A stretch of 64,000 nt of DNA from Galeruca laticollis (Eukaryota > Arthropoda > Insecta > Coleoptera > Chrysomelidae): the NCBI GenBank assembly GCA_963921935.1, contig OY998176.1, positions 179,796,445 through 179,860,444 of the forward strand. Direction: 5' to 3'. Below, one piece after another: positions 36,421-46,152 of this stretch (its first letter is position 1; every line of letters starts with the position of its first letter). The translations under genes were made by a program, and so were the position numbers. The notes beneath the pieces are model-generated. The model saw nothing but the letters and a program-made list of their open reading frames with translations, was not told the origin of the DNA and made no database searches.

Positions 36421-37109
36421 TTTTTGATATATATTACTGAATCTGTATTATACTGTATTGTATATTGTTCTCGTGTCAATGACCTTCAGTTGTGGAGACA
36501 GGTAGATAACAATAATTAAAAAAAATGCTTTGTATAAAAAATGGTGTTATGTTTGAAATATTTTTCTGGTTGTGTTTTAATGTAAAGCTGAATCTAAAAG
36601 AAGTTCATTATCATTTGGGCATGGTATATTCAGTACTCACTCTTGATTTGAATATTCGGAAAATATTCTTCGTTCAGCACTGTTCTCGTGCGTTTATTTA
36701 AGAAATTGAGGAAAAATTATATGATTATCCGGTTATATTAATATTTTCTATGATAATACCAGACTTTTCATGGAATTCAAAAACAATAATGGAAGGATTG
36801 CAAGACTGGATCCGTCTTAACACGACCTGTATAGAAGTGTCCTGAAAAAATCATGATTATTTGTTCGATTTCGATGGTAGAATACGTGTGTAGAATTGTG
36901 AACAAAAACTTCAGTAAATACTTCTTAAATAGCGTCTAGGAAAATGTATGTGATGTGATTCAATTAACAAAATAGGATATGTCTTCCAAATGTTAGGATC
37001 CGAGACGAATAATTTATAAGCAATTTATATCGTCTGCATTTGATGTTGTTGGTTCCTACTAATAACTAACTGATTTTATCTTCTTAGTGAGTAATGTCCA
37101 ATTTCTAAC
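36421..37109. other. Intron sequence; nothing recognised
   Basis: No motif recognised between the retroelement remnant and the host exon. Confidence 0.5.
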
Positions 37110-37270
37110 CTTTATGCCAATCAAAACATTTCGATCTCTCACAAGAACTCCACTCATATACTGTCCATTCAGGGCACTGATTAAAACCACATTTCCTTAC
37201 AGAAAATGGAGATTCCAGTCCTGTATCGTCACACAGAATATCATCAACAGGTTGACTGGCGTTATATAAT
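37110..37270 (-). CDS. ADAMTS/ADAMTS-like gene, exon with TSP1 repeat (second in window)
   Basis: 161-bp exon: acceptor ...cattttcag before 37270, donor AAAG|gttaga after 37110. It reads LYNASQPVDDILCDDTGLES, then SVRKCGFNQC and PEWTVYEWSSCERSKCFDWHK. This finishes one TSP1 repeat (the C-terminal Cys residues) and opens another with WSSC. Phase 2 in and phase 1 out match the flanking exons. The 92-bp intron upstream is short, unlike the others. Confidence 0.85.
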
Positions 37271-37362
37271 CTGAAAATGTATTATTTCTATAAGGCATAT
37301 AGTGAAGACGCATTTATTTCTAATCGAATATGAACATTAGAATTAGAATCTAAGCTACTCAC

Positions 37363-37631
37363 TTTACAATACAATTGACTTTTCTCCGTTGAATACCATT
37401 TCCACCGCAAGTTTCTGAGCACTTCGACCATGGTCCAGATGTCCATTCAAATTCTAAATTCTCTCTCCTTCCTTTGCCAAGAACTACACTATTGTCTTCA
37501 TCACTGTCTTCAGAGAAATTCTCGTCATAAATGCTCTCTTCAGAATCTTCAGTGAAAAATGGCACTTTACCTCTGTTGTTATTCTTACCAGGTAAATCGA
37601 TCATCCTGTGACCTCTTGAATTGGTGAATGC
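37363..37631 (-). CDS. ADAMTS/ADAMTS-like gene, exon with acidic linker and TSP1 start (first in window)
   Basis: 269-bp exon: acceptor ...ccttttcag before 37631, donor GTAAA|gtgagt after 37363. It opens AFTNSRGHRMIDLPGKNNN, passes through an acidic stretch (EDSEESIYDENFSEDSDEDN), and ends with EWTSGPWSKCSETCGGNGIQRRKVNC. That is a canonical TSP1 opening with its WS.C..TCG motif, where tryptophan C-mannosylation and Thr O-fucosylation are known in the family. The internal ATG at 37604 is not a start, because coding continues to the acceptor. Upstream exons are not found in the window. Confidence 0.85.
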
Positions 37632-37759
37632 CTGAAAAGGCCAAAATAGCTACGTCTATTATTAATAGGGCCCTTATTGAATTTCACTTAAACAGAATTT
37701 TTAGTTAGAGTATAGGTTCTTAACGAAAAACATGATGTTCTACTCAAAATATCGATAAT

Positions 37760-37846
37760 AGAAAAATATTTTGATAAACGCCCAAATTGAGGCGAAACGT
37801 AAGAAAGATTTCTTTGAATAATTACGTTTATAATTAAAAAGTTGTA

Positions 37847-37852
<6 letters not shown>
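37760..37852 (-). repeat. PLE 3' tail abutting (TA)n
   Basis: GCCCAAATTGAGGCGAAACGTAAG (37781-37804) has the stem-GAAAC-stem layout seen at the other PLE termini. About 50 bases later it runs straight into (TA)n. I infer a PLE end here; no coding sequence is present. The strand is uncertain. Confidence 0.45.

Positions 37853-37902
<50 letters not shown>
37853..37902 (+). repeat. (TA)n microsatellite
   Basis: About 25 TA units. Confidence 0.95.
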
Positions 37903-37903
<1 letters not shown>

Positions 37904-38078
37904 GATCTATATATAAAAGTAGATGTAGGAATATCGCGTGATATGTTAACAACAACAACAAAAAGATTCATGGGTAATTCACGCAAAATAAAAAATAAGG
38001 GCTACTGAAATAGAGTGGTAACCGTGGACATGCATGTTTCTCTGGCTCATTTTGCCTCTTCAGCACGGCATAACCATG

Positions 38079-38081
<3 letters not shown>

Positions 38082-38125
<44 letters not shown>
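38082..38125 (+). repeat. (TA)n microsatellite
   Basis: About 22 TA units. Confidence 0.95.
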
Positions 38126-38129
<4 letters not shown>

Positions 38130-38460
38130 GAATATGTCTTGGGTTTTAGTCAAATGAAAACAGTATTGAACTGATTAAAAGGTCATTTTAATAAAACTGG
38201 TACAGCAATTGTGACGCTTCGGTCTGAATGTTAGACCTTTTTCAAACTAAAAGAATCTGAACTGTGATGGACATATTGTAGGACATATTGTATCCTTAAC
38301 ATCCACAACACAAATTTCGAAATATTTCTGCTAAGCCTTCATTTAAAAATATACACTTTAAAAAGACAATAACAAAACATATATATCGTTATAAATATCA
38401 CTTGGTGGTATGGTTTCGTTTTAGTGCGAGACTAATTAAATTTATCATAGGAGTGGTGTA
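38126..38460 (-). repeat. PLE-type 3' tail after (TA)n
   Basis: Around 38213-38250 the minus strand reads GGTCTAACATTCAGACCGAAG followed by CGTCAC. This is a stem-loop directly followed by a GAA-type core, as at the termini of PLE-1 and the 32-kb palindrome. It lies 90 bases from a (TA)n tract. No coding sequence is seen. Confidence 0.45.
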
Positions 38461-38800
38461 AATGAGCAACGTTTGTTCTGGGGCACTTCCAAGGCCATCC
38501 GTCAAACGTGTCATCTGCGCACGTGCCGGGCCGTCACATGTGTCATCTGTCAACCTTGTCACGTGTGTGACTGTCAAATGTGTCGTATGTGCCATTGGTC
38601 AATCCCGTCACATGTGTCAACTGTCAAATGTGTCGTATACCCCATCTGCTCTGCCATTTGCTCATGTGCTCCGTGCCGTATGTGCGTTCCGTCGTATGTA
38701 TCATCATGTGCCGTATGTGCCTTCCGTAATATGTGCCGTATGTGTGTCGTATGTGCGTCAACGTTGTCATTAGGGCACTCTAACGCATATCTCTGCTCAT
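38461..38800. repeat. Degenerate short repeats based on TGTCA-TCTGTCA
   Basis: Imperfect 10-20-bp units such as GTCAAATGTGTCGTATGTGCC and GTCACATGTGTCATCTGTCA repeat throughout. The same units in the same orientation recur at 40550-40955. The frames that stay open here are by-products of the repeats. Confidence 0.7.
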
Positions 38801-39230
38801 ATTGGTCAGATTGAAGTCGAATAAACGACCTTATGATTGTTAGATTATTATCGTATACAGGATGTACAAAGACGCCATAGTGGCACTGGCATCTCTCTGA
38901 TTGGTCGAATTGAAGTCGAATGAACGTCATTGTGAAGAACAGGTAAACCACTACGACGACGACGGCGTTCGATATACAGGGTGTTGTCATAAATATGTTA
39001 CTACGATGATCGGTATACAAGATGTCAACGATGCCATAAGGGCACTAGCATCTCTGATTGGTCGGATTGAAGCCGAATTAAACGTCATTGTGAATAACAG
39101 CTAAACCACTACGACGACGACGTTCGATATACAGGGTGTTGTCATAAATATGTTACTACGATGATCGGTATACAGGATGTCAACGATGCCAAAAGACACT
39201 GCTATTATTGGCTGGATTAAAGTCGATCTA
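38801..39230. repeat. 155-159-bp tandem repeat, 2-3 copies, related to the LTR at 41.35 kb
   Basis: Units start at GCCATA 38874, 39033 and (partial) 39188. Each contains GATTGGTCGGATTGAAG, a GACGACGACG run and ATACAGGGTGTTGTCATAAATATG. The unit core (GTCGGATTGGAGTC...TCGTATACAGGATGTGCAAA in the LTR, 41911-41964) resembles 38798-38868, so the array seems to derive from, or share origin with, that LTR. Confidence 0.75.
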
Positions 39231-39371
39231 TCGTCAATACTCTCAACCTACATTGTCCACCTCGTGTCGGTAATACAGTTACCCTCCTGCCTTGCCATCT
39301 ATTCACAATATTTTGCCAACCCACATTGTCCACCACGTGTCGGTAATACAGTTACCTACCCTGCCTTGCCA
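39231..39371. repeat. Two copies of the CGTGTCGGTAATACAGTTACC minisatellite
   Basis: Two ~70-bp units (CATTGTCCACC-CGTGTCGGTAATACAG...TTGCCA) of the same family, and in the same orientation, as the array at 40955-41260. Confidence 0.75.
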
Positions 39372-40450
39372 GCTATTGTCCATATAGATGCGAAAATATC
39401 GCTTTCAAGGCTTCCAGCAGCTTCGTGCCATAAGTAGCACGTTACGTCTTTTGTGCTCAAATCAAAAAAGGTCAAGTTGTGTACTTTAAGCTTTGTTTTG
39501 TAGTAAGAAGCAGAAACATTGATTCTTGGTGATAGAAGCACTGCTTGGACATCAACAGTATAGCACAGAATTTCTTGACTCTCCACTACCGATTTTTTGT
39601 CATTTTCTTTTTCGGTTCAAGCTGCCTCTTTCTTTCTAGTATGCCGCTAAAATGCTTCTTCGTCGGAGTTACCGTGTTTATATGATGTACATTTATCGCA
39701 TTGATCTTTTTTTGTCGTGTATATATCTTAATTTATTTTTCTTAAGGTTTTCAAAAATATCATCCACGATGGTGATTATTTTTCGTTCTTGTCCTTACAT
39801 AGTTGTACATTATATCGATGCATTTCCCTTAAGCTGGACCATGTGGGTTCTAAATAAAATTTGCCAGTGAATACTCGGCAATAATGAGACTCAACTTTCG
39901 GTAAACTATTTAGAAAATTTTCCAAACTTCCTGTGATCGAGGATCGAGCGTTCGCATGTTTTTCTTTACGTTTAGGTGTATTATCTTTAGAGACTTTAGT
40001 TTCCAAAACCCAAGTACGTAACTATTTCTCACCTAAACATAAAGTGTTTAGAAACATATTTTTACAAACCTGTTTGTTTACTTTCTGATTCTCTCCCACC
40101 TTAACTGTTAAAGAAAAACGCAATGAAGTTTGCTTTCTCGAGCGTTCATCGTTTTTTTGCGATGTATGGGATACGATGGAATCACATTTTCTTCGACAAA
40201 CACATGTTTAGCATCCCATGATGGGAGTGACCAAAAATTGGAGAATATCAACTGACGTTCTTCATAAGTAATTGTAGAACATAGGAATTATTGCCGGGGC
40301 CCACCTTTTTTCAATAATTTTCTTGGGTGGCCATTACAATGTCCTTTGAGAACTCTTTTTTCTCTTGTAGAAGTTCGCTTGTATTTGCCAGTTGCATCTT
40401 TTGTAAAACCAATGTAGGTTTCACCTTTTAAACGTAGTATCGAATTTTTC
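39372..40450 (-). pseudogene. Transposase-like gene common in arthropod genomes, decayed
   Basis: From 40450 leftwards: KGETYIGFTKDATGKYKR, KRVLKGHC, then SRKQTSLRFSLTVKVGENQKVNKQVCKNMFLNTLCLGE with a stop. Next come TGSLENFLNSLPKVESHYCRVFTGKFYLEP (40006-39776) and, in another frame, LCYTVDVQAVLLSPRINVSASYYKTKLKVHN...TCYLWHEAAG (39586-39372). This pattern (LPKVESHYCR; D.Q.V; YYKTKL.VHN; WHE) is a recurrent, probably DDE-type, mobile-element protein of arthropods that I cannot name. Here it has at least three frame breaks. The last segment would carry catalytic Asp and Glu. Minisatellites of one type lie on both sides. Confidence 0.6.
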
Positions 40451-40499
40451 AGCCGCTTCCATTCCGTTCTATGGACCTGAGTAGAGTATGGGCCGCTTT

Positions 40500-40954
40500 A
40501 GACCAAGGTCATTGTGTGTGACGTCACATGACCACGCCCTATGACGTAGCTGTCATTTGTCATCTGTCACACGTGTCATCTGTCATCTGTCAAATGTGTC
40601 AACAGTCATGTGTTCTGTACCATATGTCATAAGTGTCCTGTCATCTGTCAACAGTCATATCCATATTATGTTCTGTGTCGACTCTCATGTGTTCCGTGTG
40701 TCATCTGTCAACCCCCGTCACGTGTATTAACTGTCAAATGTGTCGAATGCCTGTTCTGTGATTTCGTATGGTTTGTCTATGTACCGTATGTGCGTTCCGT
40801 CGTGACCACACCCTATGACGTCACATTTGTCTACGTACCGTATGTGCGATTCGTCGTATGTGTTATTCGTCAAATGTCTCAACTGTCATATGTGACGTAC
40901 GTGCCGCATGGCCATCCGTCAAATGTCTCATCTGTCATATGTGACGTATGTGCT
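40500..40954. repeat. Degenerate TGTCA-type repeats, right block
   Basis: Same short units and orientation as 38461-38800 (for example GTCAAATGTGTCGAATGCC). CACGCCCTATGACGT occurs twice (40534 and 40807). Confidence 0.7.
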
Positions 40955-41260
40955 GCCATCTATCGTCGTCGTCGTCAACCTTCATTATCCAACAGGTGTC
41001 GGTAATAGAGTTACCTTGTCTTGCCATCTATCGTCGTCGTCGTCAACCTACATTATCCAACAGGTGTCGGTAATACAGTTAACTTGTGTTGCCATCTATC
41101 GTCGTCGTCGTCAGTCCACACTATCCAACAGGTGTCGGTAATACAGTTACCTTATTCTGTCATCTGTCGTCGTCGTCGTCGTCAACCTACACTATCCAAC
41201 AGGTGTCGGTAATACAGTTACCTTGTCTTGCCATCTGTCGTCGTCGTCATCGCCATAACG
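40955..41260. repeat. 68-bp minisatellite, four full copies
   Basis: Units begin at 40955, 41023, 41091 and 41159, and the next starts at 41230 (one unit is 71 bp through an extra CGT). Each has GCCATCTATCGTCGTCGTCGTCAA-type DNA, then CAACAGGTGTCGGTAATACAGTTACC. A (TCG)n microsatellite is embedded in every unit. Confidence 0.95.
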
Positions 41261-41350
41261 GCACTAACATATATCTATTTGTTATTCACCAGAGTGCCAA
41301 AACGGCCGTGGGCAGATGAGGTAGCGAAGCTACTTTTTTCCGTATACTGC

Positions 41351-42096
41351 TGTAGTGATCCCTAAATGACATTAAAGACAAAAGGACACTACCTTAGAAA
41401 TAATAATATTTAAGCTAATATTAATTATAGTATTTAAGGAGCATCGGCCGACCATACTCAATGTCATTCACCAAAGAAAGATTGTTTTTGTTATTTTATA
41501 AACAGACATGTATAGTTTACATATCGAGGTCGGCTGTGCAGAAAAACACAACTATGTTTCCTATATAATGGATGTGAACGAACCGGGATGAGATTATTAT
41601 TATTGTTATTAATACTTCGAATAAGTCGTTTGATATAGTAGTATATTTTTAATGTATTAAACTTGAACCCAGTGATTTCATAAATGTGTCGTTGTTTATT
41701 CTGTTCCCGAACACAGGTTGCAAGGTAAGGGGTCTCTTCCATAATAATATGCCCTTATGGTAAACTTCGAGTATACGAGGGACCCTTACTAAGTAACCAC
41801 CACACTGCGCATGTTTTCCGTTACATATAGGCCTAAAAAGGCACATTTCAAAGTTCTGCGCACGTACTAAAGGCATTCCCCCCATATCTCTGTTAATATT
41901 TGTCGGATTGGAGTCTAATAAACGGCATTTTGGTTGTTCGAATATTATCGTATACAGGATGTGCAAAAAACTTTAGTGTAAAATGCAATAAGTCAACTTA
42001 TGGTAATTTTTCCCTATAAAATAATATAGCTAATATTTGTGAATACTGATACATGTGTACTAAAACCATTGAATTGTTGAAAGGAAAAGTCTTATA
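41351..42096 (+). repeat. 5' LTR
   Basis: Starts TGTAGTGATCCC and matches 46153-46898. After the match ends at CTTATA, the DNA continues GGGTCCCCCTTACTAAGTAACCACCACA to the primer-like TGG. A near copy of that same stretch lies inside the LTR at 41779-41804, so the true LTR end may be 42124, with the 3' LTR truncated. Confidence 0.85.
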
Positions 42097-42121
42097 GGGT
42101 CCCCCTTACTAAGTAACCACC

Positions 42122-42290
42122 ACATGGCGATCCTGCGGAACTAATGGTAACATTAATGGTAAAATATACATCGCCACTACATGGCGATCCTGCGGAACTA
42201 ATGGTTTAATCAATGGTAAAATATACATCGCCACTACATGGCGATCCTGCAAACTGATGGGACATGGTAATTATAAAATGGTTATGGCAC
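42122..42290 (+). repeat. Three 57-bp leader repeats, each with a primer-site-like motif
   Basis: ACATGGCGATCCTGC starts at 42122, 42179 and 42236. The first two copies contain TGGCGATCCTGCGGAAC, whose TGG start right after an LTR-like CA end fits a tRNA primer site. Which tRNA is not clear to me. Three copies of a primer site are unusual. Confidence 0.6.
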
Positions 42291-42573
42291 TACATTAAAA
42301 GTATAATAATTATCCTGTAAAGTAAGTGATAAGTTATGGTACAATTGATGTTATAAAGATAGAACTATATGGTTTTTTACTTAAATTTGGGACCTTGGAG
42401 AAAAGAAGAAATGGGAGGTTCATCAACCAAACGGGAAGCAAAAGAAACAGGAATTGTCAATAACACTTTCATGGTACAGCAAGATAATGTTGCGATGCAC
42501 ATCATGGTAATACTAAAATAATTTGTAAGTACACATGCATTCTATTCTTATGAACAAAGTTTTTTTTTCTTAA

Positions 42574-44391
42574 ATGGTAATAACGTGGGAAGATTTTGAG
42601 AATAAATTACGATTGATTGTAGAAGAAGTTAATAAACAGGGGAAAAGGGTTTTGAAGAAAGAAACTCCTAAAAATCCTGATATACATATAGAAGTGATTA
42701 GTAGCATAGTAGGTCTTTACAATAATTTTACTAGGTTAATAGCCAAAAATTGGAAAAATTTAAATTCAATACAACAAGAGACTTGTGAAAGTTATTCAAG
42801 TAGGATTAGGGATAAAGCTGAAAGGGCATTTCAAGCGGTAAATTGTATTATAGACATACCTAACTCTATATTTGAGGAAATTAATACGGTTGTATTACAA
42901 ACAATAAGCAAACAGTTGAAAATGGCGACAAGTATGAACGATTTTCTTAATTTTGCGAGTAAAGTTTTACCGAATGAGTTTAACGGCGAAGCAAGTAAAT
43001 TACAGTCATTCTTAGACTCATTGGATTTACTACAGACAAACACGAATGGTAATGAGGAAAATGCTATCCTATTGATAAAAACGAGATTAACAGGAAAAGC
43101 TAGAAGTTTAATCACAACGGAAAACTCCATTGCAGACATGAAAGATAAACTAAAAGCAGGGATAAGAGGAGAGAATCCAAGCCTTCTCCTAGCGAAACTG
43201 GGCCAAATAAGACAGAACGGAAAGGATGTAACACAGTATGCAACAGAAATAGAGAAACTGGCGGAAAGATTACAGGCAGCATACATTTCAGAAGGGATGC
43301 CTGAAAGACTAGCTGAGAAATATACGAAAGAAGCAACGATTAAGGCAGTAACTATGAATGCCGCAACGGATGCAAGCAAAACGATAATTGCAGCGGGAAG
43401 TTTTGAAACAACACAAGAAGTATTATCAAAATTGGTTCCAGTAGAAGGTATAGTAGGACAACAACACGTCTTACATATGAAAGATAACAGGAATTTCTTC
43501 AGGAAATCAAACTTTGACTTTAGGAATAACCACCGGAGAGGAAACAACAGAGGATTTTACAATGGTAATCAGTCAAGAAGAACATTTAGACAGTATAATC
43601 AAGGGAACAACTATGGCAAATACGAAAATTTTAATAAATATAGGAAATACAATAATAATGAAAATTACAATAATCGAGTCAACAATAACGTGAGAATATG
43701 CAAGATAGAAGATAAAATTGAAGAAATGAGTAGACAAATAGCACGATTGAAGAAGGAAAACTACGATTTAAGGATGGAAAATAAGGAACTAAAAGAAAAA
43801 ACAGAATTTTTGCAAGGAAACATGACAGATACTCAGAAAAATTTTAGAGAGAAGAATTTAATAATACATGGTATAGAAGAAGACAACGAAGAAGATGAGG
43901 AACAACTAGAAAACAAATTAGAAGATGTAATGAACAAGGTTAATAACACAGTAGATGTTAAAACAGATATTTTGAAATGTAAAAGATTAGGAAACAAAAC
44001 CAGTAACAAAAATAGACCAGTATTAATAATGATGAAAGATGTGAATAAGAAAGTAGAGACTTTGAACGGAACGAATGAACTAAAAGGAACGAAGATATAC
44101 ATTGATGAAGATTATCCAAAAGAGATATTGGAACAGAGAAAACAGTTAATAAGATACATGAAACAGGCGAGAGAAAGTGGAACTAAAGCTAAAATAATTG
44201 ATAATACATTAATGATTAACGACAACGTATACAGTTTAAAAGAACTAGAAGAAAGGAAGAATAAATTAGAAATACATACAGGAAGGAATAAATCAACATT
44301 TAAGGAAAATAACGAAACTAATCCGAAAATTTTGGATAAAATTTTCAGCGATAAAAGTTTTAATCAACTAAGAGGTAAATACATTGTCTAG
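42574..44391 (+). CDS. Gag-ORF1p chimeric protein (605 aa)
   Basis: One uninterrupted frame. Residues 1-375 are a gypsy Gag: capsid-like helices (FASKVLPNEFNGEASKLQSFLDSLDLLQT, RLTGKARSLI, LAKLGQIRQNGKDVTQYATEIEKLAERL) and a basic Asn/Arg/Gly-rich end (RRGNNRGFYNGNQSRRTF) in place of a zinc knuckle. At about residue 376 it changes to a coiled coil (IEDKIEEMSRQIARLKKENYDLRMENKEL) and then the ORF1p-type RNA-binding block: REKNLIIHGIEED, CKRLGNK, RPVLIMMKD, LKGTKIYIDEDYPKEI and Q...ARESGTKAKI...LMINDNVY. In LINEs this part is a nucleic-acid chaperone. Start: first ATG of the open frame, 42574. No stop or shift at the join. Confidence 0.85.
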   Translation: MVITWEDFENKLRLIVEEVNKQGKRVLKKETPKNPDIHIEVISSIVGLYNNFTRLIAKNWKNLNSIQQETCESYSSRIRDKAERAFQAVNCIIDIPNSIFEEINTVVLQTISKQLKMATSMNDFLNFASKVLPNEFNGEASKLQSFLDSLDLLQTNTNGNEENAILLIKTRLTGKARSLITTENSIADMKDKLKAGIRGENPSLLLAKLGQIRQNGKDVTQYATEIEKLAERLQAAYISEGMPERLAEKYTKEATIKAVTMNAATDASKTIIAAGSFETTQEVLSKLVPVEGIVGQQHVLHMKDNRNFFRKSNFDFRNNHRRGNNRGFYNGNQSRRTFRQYNQGNNYGKYENFNKYRKYNNNENYNNRVNNNVRICKIEDKIEEMSRQIARLKKENYDLRMENKELKEKTEFLQGNMTDTQKNFREKNLIIHGIEEDNEEDEEQLENKLEDVMNKVNNTVDVKTDILKCKRLGNKTSNKNRPVLIMMKDVNKKVETLNGTNELKGTKIYIDEDYPKEILEQRKQLIRYMKQARESGTKAKIIDNTLMINDNVYSLKELEERKNKLEIHTGRNKSTFKENNETNPKILDKIFSDKSFNQLRGKYIV

Positions 44392-44405
44392 GAAAAATTT
44401 GAAAT

Positions 44406-46013
44406 TTGATCGATTTGGAAGAATATGATTTTGAAATACAGTATGTAAAAGGTATAGAAAATTACGCGGACAGTATATCGAGAATATCCATTGAAGAGCT
44501 TAAGGATTTATACATAAATAATTCACATGTCTTGGCAATCACAAGAGCACAAACGCAAAAAGAAAACGTACACACAGCAAAGGATAAAAGGAATAAAGTG
44601 GAAACAAAAGAAGTAAGAATACAAAAACCAGCAGTAGTAAAAGTTTTAAATAACCTTGAGGCACATAAATTACCAATTTTACACTTTGAAAATAACCGTA
44701 TCTCGCTTAGGATGAGCATTCGGATCAAAAACAAATTGAAATTTAGTGAAGCCTTAAATACCGGTTTACACAACTTCGACCTAGGACGAACGTTGGAAAA
44801 GCTTGAAGAGCTATCGTTAAGAAATGAAGTAAAAAGAATGAAAACATATACAAATGATGATATATTTAAAAAGTGCACAGTAGAAGAATTTATAGAAATA
44901 GGAAATCAAAGGTTAAAAAGTATTCAAGTATGTATATGCGACGTACCAAAAACGGTACAGCAGAAAGAAGAGATCCAAAAAATATTAGAAAGATACCACA
45001 ATGATCCAATGTTTGGGGGACATGTAGGAAATAATAGGTTATTAAAGAAATTAAGAGCAAATTTCAAGTGGAAAAACATGGAGAAAGACGTAAGGAAATA
45101 CGTGAAAAATTGTCATTAATGTCAAGTGAATAAGGCAGAGCCCAGTCACAAAGAGAAATTTGTTATAACAGATACATCTATAAAACCGTTTGATATTATT
45201 TACATAGACACAATAGGCCCGTTTGTAGAGAGTAACAACGGAAATCGTTATTGCATTACGATATTATGCGAATTAACTAAGTACGCAGTTATGATACCAG
45301 TTCAGAATAAGGAAGCACACACAATAGCAAAAGCAATTTTCGACAATTTTATACCAAATTACGGATTGATGAAAGAAATAAGAACAGATCAAGGGACGGA
45401 ATATAAGAACCAAATAATGATGAATTTGGCAGAACTATTGAATATAAAACATAATTTTTCAACAGCATACCACCACGAAACAATAGGCAGTTGCGAAAAA
45501 TTACATCGGACATTTAACGAATATATAAGAAATTTTATCAAAGATTCTAGGGATAATTGGTGTGAGTTTGTAAGAATGTTCGCATATTGTTATAATACAA
45601 CAGCAAATACGTATCACGGATTCACTCCTTTTGAGTTATTATATGGGAGAAAACCCAATTTGCCAGAATTTTTGAACGCAAAAATTGGACCGTGCTACAA
45701 TTTTGAAAAATATGATAATGAATTGAGATATAAATTACAATACGCTAATGAAAGGGCCAGACAGTTTTTAATAAATAATAAATTAAGTAGAGTTAATAAT
45801 AGCGAAAACGTTTCTTTACCCGTAAATTTTAAAATAGGGGAATTAGTTATTCTGAAAAATGAAGCAAGAAACAAATTTGATTCACATTATCTAGGTCCGT
45901 TTAAAATAACGGGAGTCAAGGGGGTAAATTGTGAGATTACATCTCCAGAGAAAAAGCAACAGACCGTTCATAAGAATCGATTGTTTGTATACAATAAGCG
46001 GAAACAATTGTAA
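44406..46013 (+). pseudogene. RNase H tail and integrase, one in-frame stop
   Basis: Begins at the very end of RNase H (LIDLEEYDFEIQYVKGIENYADSISRI). After a linker comes the zinc-binding H-H-C-C segment (YHNDPMFGGHVGNNRLLKKLR...YVKNCH), interrupted by TAA at 45117-45119 between H and the next C. The same frame continues with NKAEPSHKEK and the integrase core: IDTIGP (D1), EIRTDQGTEYKN (D2) and TIGSCEKLHRTFNEY (E). A GPY-like end (SHYLGPFKI) follows, and the frame closes at 46013. It lies in the -1 frame relative to the Gag fusion, the usual gag-pol relation. All three catalytic acidic residues are present. Confidence 0.85.
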
Positions 46014-46139
46014 ATAAGTGAAGTGTGTTGATAAACGAACAAGTAGTGTTTACTAAACAAAGACAAAACCAAAAACATTCATTAAAACAGTTTTAGATAT
46101 AAGTGTTATCGAAAAATTAAAATGATAATTTTACTCTTC

Positions 46140-46152
46140 CAAGAGGGGATGA
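46140..46152 (+). promoter_or_regulatory. Polypurine tract
   Basis: AAGAGGGGATGA (46141-46152) directly before the 3' LTR start TGTAGTG. It would prime plus-strand DNA synthesis. Confidence 0.65.

Noticed and set aside
38462..39020. Open frames rich in Cys/Val/Met on both strands
   Set aside because: Produced by the TGTCA-type repeats; composition follows the repeat and no domain is visible.
40610..41319. Four overlapping open frames with VVVVN and HYPTGVGN repeats
   Set aside because: Translations of the 68-bp minisatellite, not genes.
42831..43547. 238-codon minus-strand open frame
   Set aside because: Antisense shadow of the chimeric Gag, which has clear motifs on the plus strand.
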